From Steroidobacteraceae bacterium (GTDB lineage: Bacteria > Pseudomonadota > Gammaproteobacteria > Steroidobacterales > Steroidobacteraceae): DNA of 20,774 nucleotides. The stretch spans positions 1-20,774 of the forward strand of contig JABEVI010000154.1 in the NCBI GenBank assembly GCA_013044085.1, in the 5' to 3' direction. A program made the translations under genes and the position numbers. Shown here in pieces: positions 1 to 7,041 of the stretch (position 1 is the first letter of the stretch; the number at the start of each line of letters is the position of its first letter). Under the pieces are notes generated by a model. It ran no database searches. It was not told the origin of the DNA and saw nothing but the letters and a program-made list of their open reading frames with translations.

Positions 1-1154
1 AGATCGTCATCGCGATGCGTCGCCTGAATCGTATCCGCGAAGTCGACGCCGCAAACTATTCGATGACGGTCGAGGCCGGCTGCACGCTCGCCGCGGCGCA
101 GGAAGCGGCACACACCGCACAGCGTTTGTTCCCGCTATCCCTCGGCTCCGAAGGCAGCGCACAGATCGGCGGCAATCTGTCGACCAACGCCGGCGGCACG
201 GCCGTGCTTCGCTATGGAATGATGCGCGAGCTGACGCTCGGCCTCGAAGTGGTGCTCGCCGACGGCCGGGTGCTGTCGGCGCTGCAAAAACTGCGCAAGG
301 ACAATACCGGTTACGACGTGAAGTCACTGTTCATCGGCGCTGAGGGGACTCTCGGCGTGATCACCGCCGCGGTCTTGAAGCTGCATCCGCTGCCGGCCGC
401 ATCGGCCACCGCGCTGGTCGGCGTGAACTCGCCGGCCGGCGCGCTCGAACTGCTCGCGCGGCTGCGCGACGCATTCGGCGAGGAGGTGTCGAGTTTCGAG
501 CTCCTGCCGCGGCGGGCGGTCGAACTGACGGTGCGCCATGTGGACGGGGTGGCAAACCCGTTGTCCGAGGATGCTCCCTGGTTCGTGCTCGTCGAGATCG
601 GCGCGCCCGGACCCGGTGCCGACGCGTCGCCGAGGCTCGCCGAGACCCTCGGCGCAGCCGCTGCACCCGGCCCGGTCACGAGCGCGCTGCTAGCCACCTC
701 GCTCGCGCAGACACGGGCGTTCTGGAAGTTGCGAGAGTCGGTGCCCGAGGCACAAACCCGCAGCGGCGCGAGCCTCAAGCACGATCTGTCGGTGCCGGTC
801 TCGCTCGTTCCACGGCTGATCGAACTCGGCACGGCACTGGTCGATCGTCTCGCCCCGGAGGGCGAGACGATCGCTTATGGCCACGTCGGCGACGGCAACC
901 TGCACTTCAACGTGAGTGAACGACCGGGAGTCGCGCGCGCCGCCTTCCTCGCCCGCCAGGCCCCGCTGCAAGCGGCGATGTTCGACCTGGTTGCAAGCCT
1001 CGGTGGCTCCTTCAGCGCCGAGCATGGTATCGGCCGGCTCAAGGCGGCGGAACTCGCCCGCCGCGCCGATCCGGTCGAACTCGCGCTGATGCACGGCTTG
1101 AAACGTCTGCTCGATCCAAAGGGCATACTCAACCCCGGCAAGGTGCTGGCATGA
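1..1154 (+). CDS. FAD-linked 2-hydroxyacid dehydrogenase (GlcD / D-2-hydroxyglutarate or D-lactate dehydrogenase type), 5' truncated
   Basis: Oxidises a D-2-hydroxyacid to the 2-oxoacid with FAD and passes electrons to a carrier; the exact substrate cannot be read from the sequence. The frame is already open at base 3 (Ile-Val-Ile-Ala before the first Met at 15), and those residues fit the interior of the FAD_binding_4 domain, so the gene starts upstream; about 80 N-terminal residues of a usual ~460 are missing. Visible: the FAD-domain stretch TVEAGCTLA, the Gly-rich GNLSTNAGG, IGAEGTLGVITAAVLKLHP, then the C-terminal FAD-oxidase domain with GHVGDGNLHFN and SAEHGIGR. In the D2HGDH family the His pair of the first motif and the Glu of the second hold the metal. 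It ends with the typical LLDPKGILNPGKVL. The GNAT gene begins 22 bp downstream on the same strand. Confidence 0.93.
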   Translation, partial: IVIAMRRLNRIREVDAANYSMTVEAGCTLAAAQEAAHTAQRLFPLSLGSEGSAQIGGNLSTNAGGTAVLRYGMMRELTLGLEVVLADGRVLSALQKLRKDNTGYDVKSLFIGAEGTLGVITAAVLKLHPLPAASATALVGVNSPAGALELLARLRDAFGEEVSSFELLPRRAVELTVRHVDGVANPLSEDAPWFVLVEIGAPGPGADASPRLAETLGAAAAPGPVTSALLATSLAQTRAFWKLRESVPEAQTRSGASLKHDLSVPVSLVPRLIELGTALVDRLAPEGETIAYGHVGDGNLHFNVSERPGVARAAFLARQAPLQAAMFDLVASLGGSFSAEHGIGRLKAAELARRADPVELALMHGLKRLLDPKGILNPGKVLA

Positions 1155-1176
1155 ACCGGCTGCCGCGGATGCCCCG

Positions 1177-1746
1177 ATGCGCACCCTGACGCTTCCGCTG
1201 CGCAGCGCACGGCTCGAGCTGCGGGATTTCACACGCGCCGACCTCGACGGGATCGTCGCCTATTCGTGCGACCCGCGCGTGACGCGTTATCTGTTCTTCG
1301 GCCCCCGGGATGCGCAGTCCACGGCGGAATACCTCGACGCGCTGCTCGAGTCTCAGGTCGAGCGGCCGCGAACGCGCTTCGAACTCGCGGTCCAGGAACT
1401 CGGCTCGGGGTGTTTGATCGGCGCCTGCGACCTGTCGATGATCGAACGCGGGGTCTACGACTTGGGCTACATGCTCGGCTCGGCGCACTGGGGACAGGGC
1501 TATGCGACCGAGATCGCCCATACGCTCGCCGCGGCGGCTTTCCGCGAGCTACGCGCCGATCGCGTGATCTCGACCGTGGACGTGAACAACAGCGCCTCGA
1601 TCCGCGTCCTGGAGAAGGCCGGCATGCGCTGGGAGGCGGTGTTCCGCAAGCACCGGCGCGCCAAGAATCGCTGGTGGGATTGCCATCTGTACACCTTGCC
1701 GCGCGAGGTGTGGGAGTCCGAACAGGCGCAAGCGGCCGGCCGCTAG
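1177..1746 (+). CDS. GNAT-family N-acetyltransferase (RimJ/RimL-like)
   Basis: Acetyl-CoA-dependent N-acetyltransferase, 189 residues, cytoplasmic. The N-terminal pattern (RLELRDFTRADLDGIVAY, then an acidic/aromatic stretch with RYLFFGP) and the acetyl-CoA loop GSAHWGQGYATE, followed by VNNSASIRVLEKAGM, are those of the Acetyltransf_3 (RimJ/RimL/YdaF-like) group. Such proteins acetylate ribosomal protein N-termini, amino acids or small molecules; the substrate here is unknown. I chose the ATG at 1177 because the earlier ATG at 1151, which overlaps the previous stop, runs into a stop after 12 codons. It may be cotranscribed with the upstream dehydrogenase. Its TAG stop shares the tetranucleotide CTAG with the stop of the convergent small membrane-protein gene. 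Confidence 0.9.
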   Translation: MRTLTLPLRSARLELRDFTRADLDGIVAYSCDPRVTRYLFFGPRDAQSTAEYLDALLESQVERPRTRFELAVQELGSGCLIGACDLSMIERGVYDLGYMLGSAHWGQGYATEIAHTLAAAAFRELRADRVISTVDVNNSASIRVLEKAGMRWEAVFRKHRRAKNRWWDCHLYTLPREVWESEQAQAAGR

Positions 1747-1919
1747 GATTTCGGTTCCTCGTCCTGCCCCTCGCCGGCGCGTAATTCGCGCTCGCGCTGC
1801 CTCGCCCGCTCGATCACTTCCTCGCTCGGCATGCCGGCGCGCGCACTGTTGCGCAGCGCGAGCAGACCGCCGACCAGCGCGGCGAGGACCAGCACGATGA
1901 TCAACACGGCCCGCATCAT
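1743..1919 (-). CDS. Small single-span membrane protein (58 aa), unknown function
   Basis: Predicted 58-residue protein starting Met-Met-Arg. One hydrophobic helix spans about residues 4-24 (AVLIIVLVLAALVGGLLAL). A short charged tail rich in Glu and Arg follows (EEVIERARQRERELRAGEG), which looks helical and cytoplasmic or periplasmic. The first ATG overlaps the tesB stop codon as ATGA, so it is very likely translated by coupling as the last gene of the reductase-tesB operon. A longer frame in the same phase exists but would run through tesB; the coupled start is far more plausible. I do not recognise the family. Its stop lies in a CTAG shared with the convergent GNAT gene. Confidence 0.7.
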   Translation of the reverse strand: MMRAVLIIVLVLAALVGGLLALRNSARAGMPSEEVIERARQRERELRAGEGQDEEPKS

Positions 1920-2779
1920 TTGACGATCGGCCTGATCAGCCCTTCCTGGCAGGTGCTCGCGACCAGGCGGCCATCGGTCGAGAATATGCTGCCGCGCGCG
2001 AAGCCGCGCGCGCCGGATGCGCTCGGGCTGTCGGTCGCGTACAGCAGCCACTCATCGACACGCACGGGGCGGTGGAACCACATCGCATGATCGATGCTCG
2101 CCATCACCAGCCGGTCCGAGCCGAACGGCACCCCATGCGGCAAGATCGCGGTTTCCAGCAGGTTGTAGTCGGAGACGTAGGCGAGCAGGCTGCGGTGCAA
2201 GGCCTCGTCGTCCGGCAGCCGGTCCACCGCACGAAACCAAATATGACGCAGAGCCGGTCCTCGCACCGGATTCAAGATATCGGGCGCTTCGACGAGGCGG
2301 AACTGGAAGGGGCGCTGGATCTGCAGCATCCGGCGCACTCGCCCCGGCAATTGTGCCAACACCGCACGGTAGTGGTGTTCGGCGTCCGGCAGCGTCTCCG
2401 GCGCGGCGACATCGGGCATCGGGCGCTGATGATCGAAGCCGCTCTCCGGCGATTGAAAGGAGGCCGAGAGGTTGAAGATCTGCTCGCCGTGCTGGATGGC
2501 GACCACCCGGCGCGTCGCGAAGTGGTTGCCGTCGCGCGCCCGGTCGACCTCGTAGACGATCGGCGCATCGAAGTCGCCACGGCGCAGGAAGTACGCGTGC
2601 AAGGAATGCACGATGCGGGGGCCGTCGACGGTCGCCGTCGCCGCGACGAGCGCCTGGCCGAGCACCTGTCCGCCGAATACCTGCGCACTGCCGATGTCCC
2701 GGCTCTCGCCGCGGAAAAGGTCGAGTTCGAGCCGCTCGAGCGTCATGACCTTCAGAAGATCCTCGAGCAGGCGGTTCAT
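1916..2779 (-). CDS. tesB: Acyl-CoA thioesterase II
   Basis: Hydrolyses medium- and long-chain acyl-CoA to free fatty acid and CoA; double-hotdog fold, cytoplasmic. The protein from ATG 2779 is 287 residues, against 286 for E. coli TesB. Recognisable stretches are GSAQVFGGQVLGQALVAA, HSLHAYFLRRGD, NLSASFQ and ASIDHAMWFHRPVR. The known E. coli catalytic residues Asp204, Thr228 and Gln278 line up by count with Asp204 (YVSDYNLL), Ser228 (ASIDHAMW) and Gln278 (TCQEGLIR), so the triad is kept with a conservative Thr-to-Ser change. The start is 7 bp after the reductase stop, and the stop overlaps the ATG of the small membrane-protein gene, so the three genes form an operon. Confidence 0.95.
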   Translation of the reverse strand: MNRLLEDLLKVMTLERLELDLFRGESRDIGSAQVFGGQVLGQALVAATATVDGPRIVHSLHAYFLRRGDFDAPIVYEVDRARDGNHFATRRVVAIQHGEQIFNLSASFQSPESGFDHQRPMPDVAAPETLPDAEHHYRAVLAQLPGRVRRMLQIQRPFQFRLVEAPDILNPVRGPALRHIWFRAVDRLPDDEALHRSLLAYVSDYNLLETAILPHGVPFGSDRLVMASIDHAMWFHRPVRVDEWLLYATDSPSASGARGFARGSIFSTDGRLVASTCQEGLIRPIVK

Positions 2780-2786
2780 CGGGCGC

Positions 2787-3857
2787 TCACGCCGACTCCG
2801 GCCCGTCGAGGCCGAGACGCTTCTGCATGATGGGGCTGGTCGTCGTGTACTGCAGGAACTGGCGCTTGTCCGGATGCAGGTGGTGTTGGATCGCGAAAGC
2901 GGCAAGCGCCGCCTCGTGGAAGCCGCTCAGGATGAGTTTCTTCTTTCCGGGATAGGTATTGATGTCGCCGACCGCAAAGATGCCGGCGACGCTGGTCTGG
3001 AATTTCTCGGTATCGACCGTCAGCGCTTTCTTCTCGAGGGCAAGTCCCCACTCCGCGATCGGTCCGAGTTTCGGGTGCAGGCCGAAAAACACCAGCAGCC
3101 GGTCGGCCGGGACCGTCACGCGATTTTCATCGTGACCCTGCACATCCACCGCCTCGAGCCGCGCACCGGTGCTGCGCTGCGCGACCACGTTGCCCTCGAG
3201 CAATTGCATGCGCCCGGCCGCCACCAACTCGCGCATCTTGGCGACCGTCGCCGGCGCAGCCCGAAACTCCGCGCGCCGGTGCACCAGCGTGAGCCGGCGG
3301 GCCTTGTCGCACAGCGCCACGCACCAGTCGAGCGCCGAGTCGCCACCACCGCAGATCACCAGATCCTTGCCGTGGAAGTCGGCGGCCGACTTGACCCGGT
3401 AGTGCACGCTCTCACCCTCCAGCGCCTCGATGCCGGGCACCGAGATCCTTCGCGGTTGGAAGGAACCGACGCCGCCGGCGATCACGACGGCACGCGCCAG
3501 CAACGCCGTTCCGGCCGCCGTCCGCACCAGGAATCGGCCGTCGGGTTCGCGCTCGAGGCCCGAGACTTCCTCACCGAGGTGGAAAGTCGCATTGAAGGGC
3601 TTGATCTGTTGCAGCAGCCGGTCGATGAGTTCCTGTGCGCCACAAACCGGAATGGCCGGAATGTCGTAGATCGGCTTTTCCGGATACAGCTCCGTACATT
3701 GACCGCCGACGTGTGCGAGGGAATCGACGATGTGTGCCTGAATCCCGAGCAGTCCAAGCTCGAAGATTTGGAACAAGCCGACCGGGCCTGCGCCGACGAT
3801 CACGACGTCGGCATCGATCGGTGCGGTCTTGCAATTCGGAGCTCTTTCGAGGGTCAT
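2787..3857 (-). CDS. Ferredoxin/flavodoxin-NADP+ reductase, type 2 (thioredoxin-reductase-like)
   Basis: FAD- and NADP(H)-binding reductase of the YumC-type FNR2 family; it moves electrons between NADPH and ferredoxin or flavodoxin in the cytoplasm. From ATG 3857 it is 356 residues. The FAD Rossmann motif VVIVGAGPVG is at about 19-27, the family hallmark GGQCTELYPEKPIYDIP at about 51-67, the NADP motif CGGGDSALD at about 169-177 with VHRRAEFRA, the second FAD motif GIFAVGDIN at about 292-300, and a C-terminal tail with LQYTTTSP. The CxxC of true thioredoxin reductases is absent. The frame extends about 135 codons further upstream, but that part crosses the divergent photolyase and has no family resemblance. 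First gene of the minus-strand operon with tesB. Confidence 0.92.
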   Translation of the reverse strand: MTLERAPNCKTAPIDADVVIVGAGPVGLFQIFELGLLGIQAHIVDSLAHVGGQCTELYPEKPIYDIPAIPVCGAQELIDRLLQQIKPFNATFHLGEEVSGLEREPDGRFLVRTAAGTALLARAVVIAGGVGSFQPRRISVPGIEALEGESVHYRVKSAADFHGKDLVICGGGDSALDWCVALCDKARRLTLVHRRAEFRAAPATVAKMRELVAAGRMQLLEGNVVAQRSTGARLEAVDVQGHDENRVTVPADRLLVFFGLHPKLGPIAEWGLALEKKALTVDTEKFQTSVAGIFAVGDINTYPGKKKLILSGFHEAALAAFAIQHHLHPDKRQFLQYTTTSPIMQKRLGLDGPESA

Positions 3858-3988
3858 GCGCTGCGGGTCCCTGGTGAACGGGGCGAAAAGTGCGCGAATT
3901 GTAGCCGAATGCGACCCCTTCTGCGGGACGAGCGGCTTGCGGCGCGAGAGGCTTGCATCCGCGCAAGCGCTCGCCCACGCTGTCGGCA
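3858..3988. promoter_or_regulatory. Divergent intergenic region between the reductase operon and the photolyase gene
   Basis: 131 bp that must hold both divergent promoters. On the minus strand TACAAT (complement of 3898-3903) is a fair -10 for the reductase operon, but no good -35 lies 16-18 bp upstream. On the plus side I see a repeated GGCTTGC (3934-3940 and 3950-3956) and a GCTTGC/GCAAGC inverted repeat (3951-3956/3963-3968), with no convincing sigma-70 box. Confidence 0.3.
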
Positions 3989-5446
3989 ATGACGACCTTG
4001 GTCTGGTTTCGCCGCGACCTGCGGATCGCCGACAACCCTGCGCTCGCGGCGGCGGCGCGCGACGGTGCGGTGATCCCATTGTATATTTTCGCCCCCGAGG
4101 AAGACGCTCCCTGGCGGCCCGGCGCGGCGAGCCGTTGGTGGTTGCATCAGAGCCTCGGGGCGCTCGACCAGGATCTTCGCCGCCTCGGCTCCCGTCTGAT
4201 CGTGCGCCACGCGCAGGATTCGCTGAGCGAATTGCTCGCCATCGCCCGCGACACAGGCGCAACGCGGATCCTCTGGAATCGGCTCTACGAACCGGCGACC
4301 GTCGCCCGCGACCGCCTCATCAAGGCGACACTGCGTGGCTCGGGTATCGGCGCCGAGAGCTTCAATGCCTCGCTGCTGCGCGAACCCTGGGAAATCGCCA
4401 ACCAAGCCGGCAAACCCTTTCAGGTGTTCACCGCCTTCTGGCGACACTGTCTGGCGCTTCCCGATCCGCCCGAGCCGCAGCCTGCGCCCGCGCTGTTGCC
4501 GGCGCCGGCGAAATGGCCGCCATCCCTGCAAATCTCACAGCTCGAACTGCCACCGCGCATCGACTGGGCGGCGAGCATGCGTGCCGAGTGGTCGCCGGGC
4601 GAGCGCGCCGCCACCGCCCAACTCGACACCTTCCTCGGCGAGGCATTCGAAGCGTATGCGCAACAGCGCAACCGGCCCGATCGGACGGGCACGTCAAGAC
4701 TCTCGCCACATCTGCATTTCGGCGAAATCGGGCCCCGGCAAATCTGGCATGCCACCCAGGACCACGCCCGCGCACCGCACCTCGGCGCTGCCTGGCGCGA
4801 TTCGCAATTCCTGGCCGAGCTCGGTTGGCGTGAGTTCGGCCATCATCTCTTGCATCACTTCCCGCGGACGGCGCACGAGCCGTTGCGCGAACGCTTCGAG
4901 GCCTTTCCGTGGCGGCGCAGTGCCGATGAGCTGCGCGCCTGGCAACGCGGGCGCACCGGCTATCCCATCGTCGATGCCGGCATGCGCGAATTATGGAAAA
5001 CCGGTTGGATGCACAACCGGGTGCGCATGATCACCGCCTCGTTTCTGATCAAGGATCTGCTGCAGCCCTGGCAGGATGGCGCCGCCTGGTTCTGGGACAC
5101 GCTGGTTGACGCCGATCTTGCCGCGAATACGCTCGGCTGGCAGTGGGTCGCCGGTTGCGGCGCCGATGCAGCGCCGTACTTTCGCATTTTCAATCCAAGC
5201 ACTCAGGGCCGGAAATTCGATCCCGATGGCGCCTACATACGGCGGTTCTTGCCCGAACTCGAGCGCATGCCGAGCGAATGGATACACGAACCGTGGCGCG
5301 CGCCTGCTGCGGTGCGGCAAGCCGCAGGCCTTAAGATCGACGCGGATTACCCCGCGCCGATCGTCGATCACGGACAAGCGCGCGAGCGCGCCCTGCGTGC
5401 CCTCGCCGTCGTCACCGAGTCTGGAAAAAAGCGCCCCCCTGGCTAA
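3989..5446 (+). CDS. phrB: Deoxyribodipyrimidine photo-lyase (class I CPD photolyase)
   Basis: Light-driven repair of cyclobutane pyrimidine dimers, using FADH- and an antenna chromophore. From ATG 3989 it is 485 residues, normal for class I (E. coli 472). The N-terminal antenna-binding alpha/beta domain opens with TTLVWFRRDLRIADNPAL. The C-terminal FAD domain carries TSRLSPHLHFGEIGPRQIW, WREFGHHLLHHFP, GRTGYPIVDAGMRELW and GWMHNRVRMITASFLIKD, then DADLAANTLGWQW and APYFRIFNPSTQG. The first Asn after DADLAA aligns with E. coli Asn378 next to FAD N5, and the following GWQW with the electron-transfer Trp382. An in-frame upstream start (3953) adds 12 residues without family similarity, so I prefer 3989. 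Cryptochrome-like function cannot be excluded but repair is most likely. Confidence 0.95.
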   Translation: MTTLVWFRRDLRIADNPALAAAARDGAVIPLYIFAPEEDAPWRPGAASRWWLHQSLGALDQDLRRLGSRLIVRHAQDSLSELLAIARDTGATRILWNRLYEPATVARDRLIKATLRGSGIGAESFNASLLREPWEIANQAGKPFQVFTAFWRHCLALPDPPEPQPAPALLPAPAKWPPSLQISQLELPPRIDWAASMRAEWSPGERAATAQLDTFLGEAFEAYAQQRNRPDRTGTSRLSPHLHFGEIGPRQIWHATQDHARAPHLGAAWRDSQFLAELGWREFGHHLLHHFPRTAHEPLRERFEAFPWRRSADELRAWQRGRTGYPIVDAGMRELWKTGWMHNRVRMITASFLIKDLLQPWQDGAAWFWDTLVDADLAANTLGWQWVAGCGADAAPYFRIFNPSTQGRKFDPDGAYIRRFLPELERMPSEWIHEPWRAPAAVRQAAGLKIDADYPAPIVDHGQARERALRALAVVTESGKKRPPG

Positions 5447-5461
5447 ATTGTGAAATGGTTG

Positions 5462-5508
5462 TATAATCTCAGCCTATACATTTCTTATACATATTTGAGG
5501 CTGAGGAG
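5462..5508 (+). promoter_or_regulatory. AT-rich leader of the IclR gene: -10-like TATAAT, 8-bp inverted repeat, paired TATACAT
   Basis: A perfect TATAAT sits at 5462-5467 but has no good -35 at standard spacing. It is followed by CTCAGCCT (5468-5475) and its exact complement AGGCTGAG (5498-5505), 22 bp apart. Between them TATACAT occurs twice (5475-5481 and 5486-5492), 11 bp start to start, about one helical turn. The right arm runs into the Shine-Dalgarno sequence AGGAG (5504-5508) of the regulator gene. This suggests an operator for autoregulation or a hairpin touching the ribosome site. It is one of the few AT-rich stretches in the window. Confidence 0.5.
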
Positions 5509-5516
5509 AGGCGATC

Positions 5517-6329
5517 ATGGACATGCTCGTCAACCCGTCCCCGCTGAGCGTCGATCTTACTGCCCGTGAGTCGATGCGCCCGATCCGCGCCCTGAGTCGC
5601 GGCCTGCAGGTACTGGCTGAGTTGAACCGCTTGCAACGCGCGACGATCAATACGCTTGCGTCGGCACAGCGTCTGCCGCGAACGACGACCTTCCGCATCC
5701 TCGAAACGCTGCGCTTGGCCGGGTACGTTGAACGCGACCCTCACGACGACTGCTATCGCCCGACCGTGATGGTGCATTGCCTGTCCAACGGGTTCGATGA
5801 CGAGGCGATGCTCACGCATGTCGCGCGGCCGATCATGGAGGCGCTCGGTGGCCGCATCGTCTGGCCGATCGCGATCCTGACGCCGGCGGCAACGTCGATG
5901 CTCGTGCGCGAAGCGACCGACCACCAGAGTCCGCTCGCGCTCGAACGGCACGGCGCAGGAACGCGGCTGCCGATGCTCGCCTCGGCGGCGGGTCGCGCCT
6001 ACCTGGCCTATTGCACGGCGGCAGAGCGCGAAGGACTGCTCGAAGAGCTCGGGCGCTCGGTGCTCCCGGACGATCGTATTGCACGTAACCGGCTGGAGAT
6101 GGAGCGTGTGCTTGCCGAAACCCGTGACCGGGGATTCGGCCTCTATCAGCGGGCACGACGTGTCGCCGACGAATTGAGCATCGCGTTGCCGGTGCGCATC
6201 AAGGGCCAGGTACGCGCGGCACTCACCGTGCGCTTCGCCGCGACCGCGGTCACGCTGCCGAACGCGGTCGAGCAATTCGTGCCGAAGCTGCGCGAAGCGG
6301 TGCAGCGGATCGAACACGAAGTGAGATGA
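5517..6329 (+). CDS. IclR-family transcriptional regulator (MhpR-like)
   Basis: DNA-binding regulator of 270 residues, cytoplasmic, usually dimer or tetramer. The N-terminal winged helix-turn-helix spans about residues 22-78 (RALSRGLQVLAELNRL, then LPRTTTFRILETLRLAGYV). The C-terminal IclR effector domain spans about 95-265, with the VWPIAI stretch, RLPMLASAAGRAYLAYC and a GFGLYQRAR-like loop. The pattern recalls the MhpR/HppR subgroup, whose members activate aromatic-acid catabolism, but no aromatic catabolic gene lies in this window, so the target is unknown. The start ATG 5517 is preceded by AGGAG 8 bp away. It sits alone between photolyase (same strand, 70 bp upstream) and the convergent virJ-like gene, whose stop is 4 bp beyond its own. 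Confidence 0.9.
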   Translation: MDMLVNPSPLSVDLTARESMRPIRALSRGLQVLAELNRLQRATINTLASAQRLPRTTTFRILETLRLAGYVERDPHDDCYRPTVMVHCLSNGFDDEAMLTHVARPIMEALGGRIVWPIAILTPAATSMLVREATDHQSPLALERHGAGTRLPMLASAAGRAYLAYCTAAEREGLLEELGRSVLPDDRIARNRLEMERVLAETRDRGFGLYQRARRVADELSIALPVRIKGQVRAALTVRFAATAVTLPNAVEQFVPKLREAVQRIEHEVR

Positions 6330-6333
6330 AGCC

Positions 6334-7041
6334 TCAGGGCGGGGCCGGCAGATGCGCCAGGATGCGGTCGGCGATCGCCTGGTAGTGGCCGTCGAAATGA
6401 TGCCCACCGGGCATCTCGATCGAGGTAAGCCAGGGACCTTTGAGATCTGCGCATGAGGCTTCGTGGTCCTTGCGACCATAGAGGCACAAATAAGGCGAAC
6501 CGCGCCAATGGTCGAGTTCCGGCGCCGTCGGCAGGACATCCCGACGGACGCTCAGCAAGCTCGCAAGGCGGAATTCGAAAGCCGCGCGGTCGCCGAAGCC
6601 GATCAATGCGGTCAAACCGACCAGCCCGTGTATCGAGGCGGGCAGACGGTTGACCATGAACGGCAGCGTGTCGGCCCCCTGCGAATAGCCGATCAGCACG
6701 ACCCGCGATTTGCCCCACAGTCGCGAGTAATGCCGTATCACCCGGCTCAAATCAAGTGACGCGCCTTCCGGCGTACGCGGACTCCAAAAGTACTTCAGCG
6801 AATTCCACCCGACCACGGGAATTCCCCGGGCGGCGAGTGAGTGACCGATACGCCGATCGATGCCCCGCCAGCCACCGCCGCCGGACAAGAAGATGCCGAA
6901 CCACGGGCTGTGAGTGCCCGGCGCCGCCGCCACCACGGTCAGCGGCAAATCCGCGAGCGGCGCACCGCGACCGCAGCCCTGCGCCCAGGGTGCCAGAAGG
7001 GTCGCAGCCACAACGACCCAATAATTCGCAAGTTTCACCAT
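6334..7041 (-). CDS. VirJ/AcvB-like periplasmic serine hydrolase (probable aminoacyl-phosphatidylglycerol hydrolase)
   Basis: Alpha/beta hydrolase of the bacterial virulence protein VirJ family, 235 residues, the short VirJ form. Agrobacterium AcvB, a longer relative encoded beside the MprF homologue lpiA, is known to hydrolyse lysyl-phosphatidylglycerol in the periplasm. An N-terminal export signal (MVKLANYWVVVAATLLAPWA) is followed by Gln-Gly-Cys23, a weak lipobox, so it may be lipid-anchored. Visible catalytic parts: oxyanion-type FLSGGGGWRGID, nucleophile Ser120 in GYSQG, Asp192 in GRKDHE, and His214/His215 in PGGHHFDGH. Cys186 and Cys197 could form a disulfide. Start ATG 7041 overlaps the mprF stop by 7 bp (ATGGTGA), which implies translational coupling. 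It ends 4 bp from the convergent IclR gene. Confidence 0.88.
   Translation of the reverse strand: MVKLANYWVVVAATLLAPWAQGCGRGAPLADLPLTVVAAAPGTHSPWFGIFLSGGGGWRGIDRRIGHSLAARGIPVVGWNSLKYFWSPRTPEGASLDLSRVIRHYSRLWGKSRVVLIGYSQGADTLPFMVNRLPASIHGLVGLTALIGFGDRAAFEFRLASLLSVRRDVLPTAPELDHWRGSPYLCLYGRKDHEASCADLKGPWLTSIEMPGGHHFDGHYQAIADRILAHLPAPP

Noticed and set aside
3934..3968. Repeated GGCTTGC and a GCTTGC/GCAAGC inverted repeat before the photolyase gene
   Set aside because: Arms of only 6 bp and a GC-rich background make chance likely; no promoter element or ribosome-site overlap supports a role.
2613..3992. A 459-codon plus-strand frame across the reductase gene, and similar long antisense frames across mprF (7548-8936) and the IclR gene (5469-6539)
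   Set aside because: Each lies opposite a gene with clear domain motifs; their composition is Arg/His/Gln-rich, as expected for antisense of high-GC genes.
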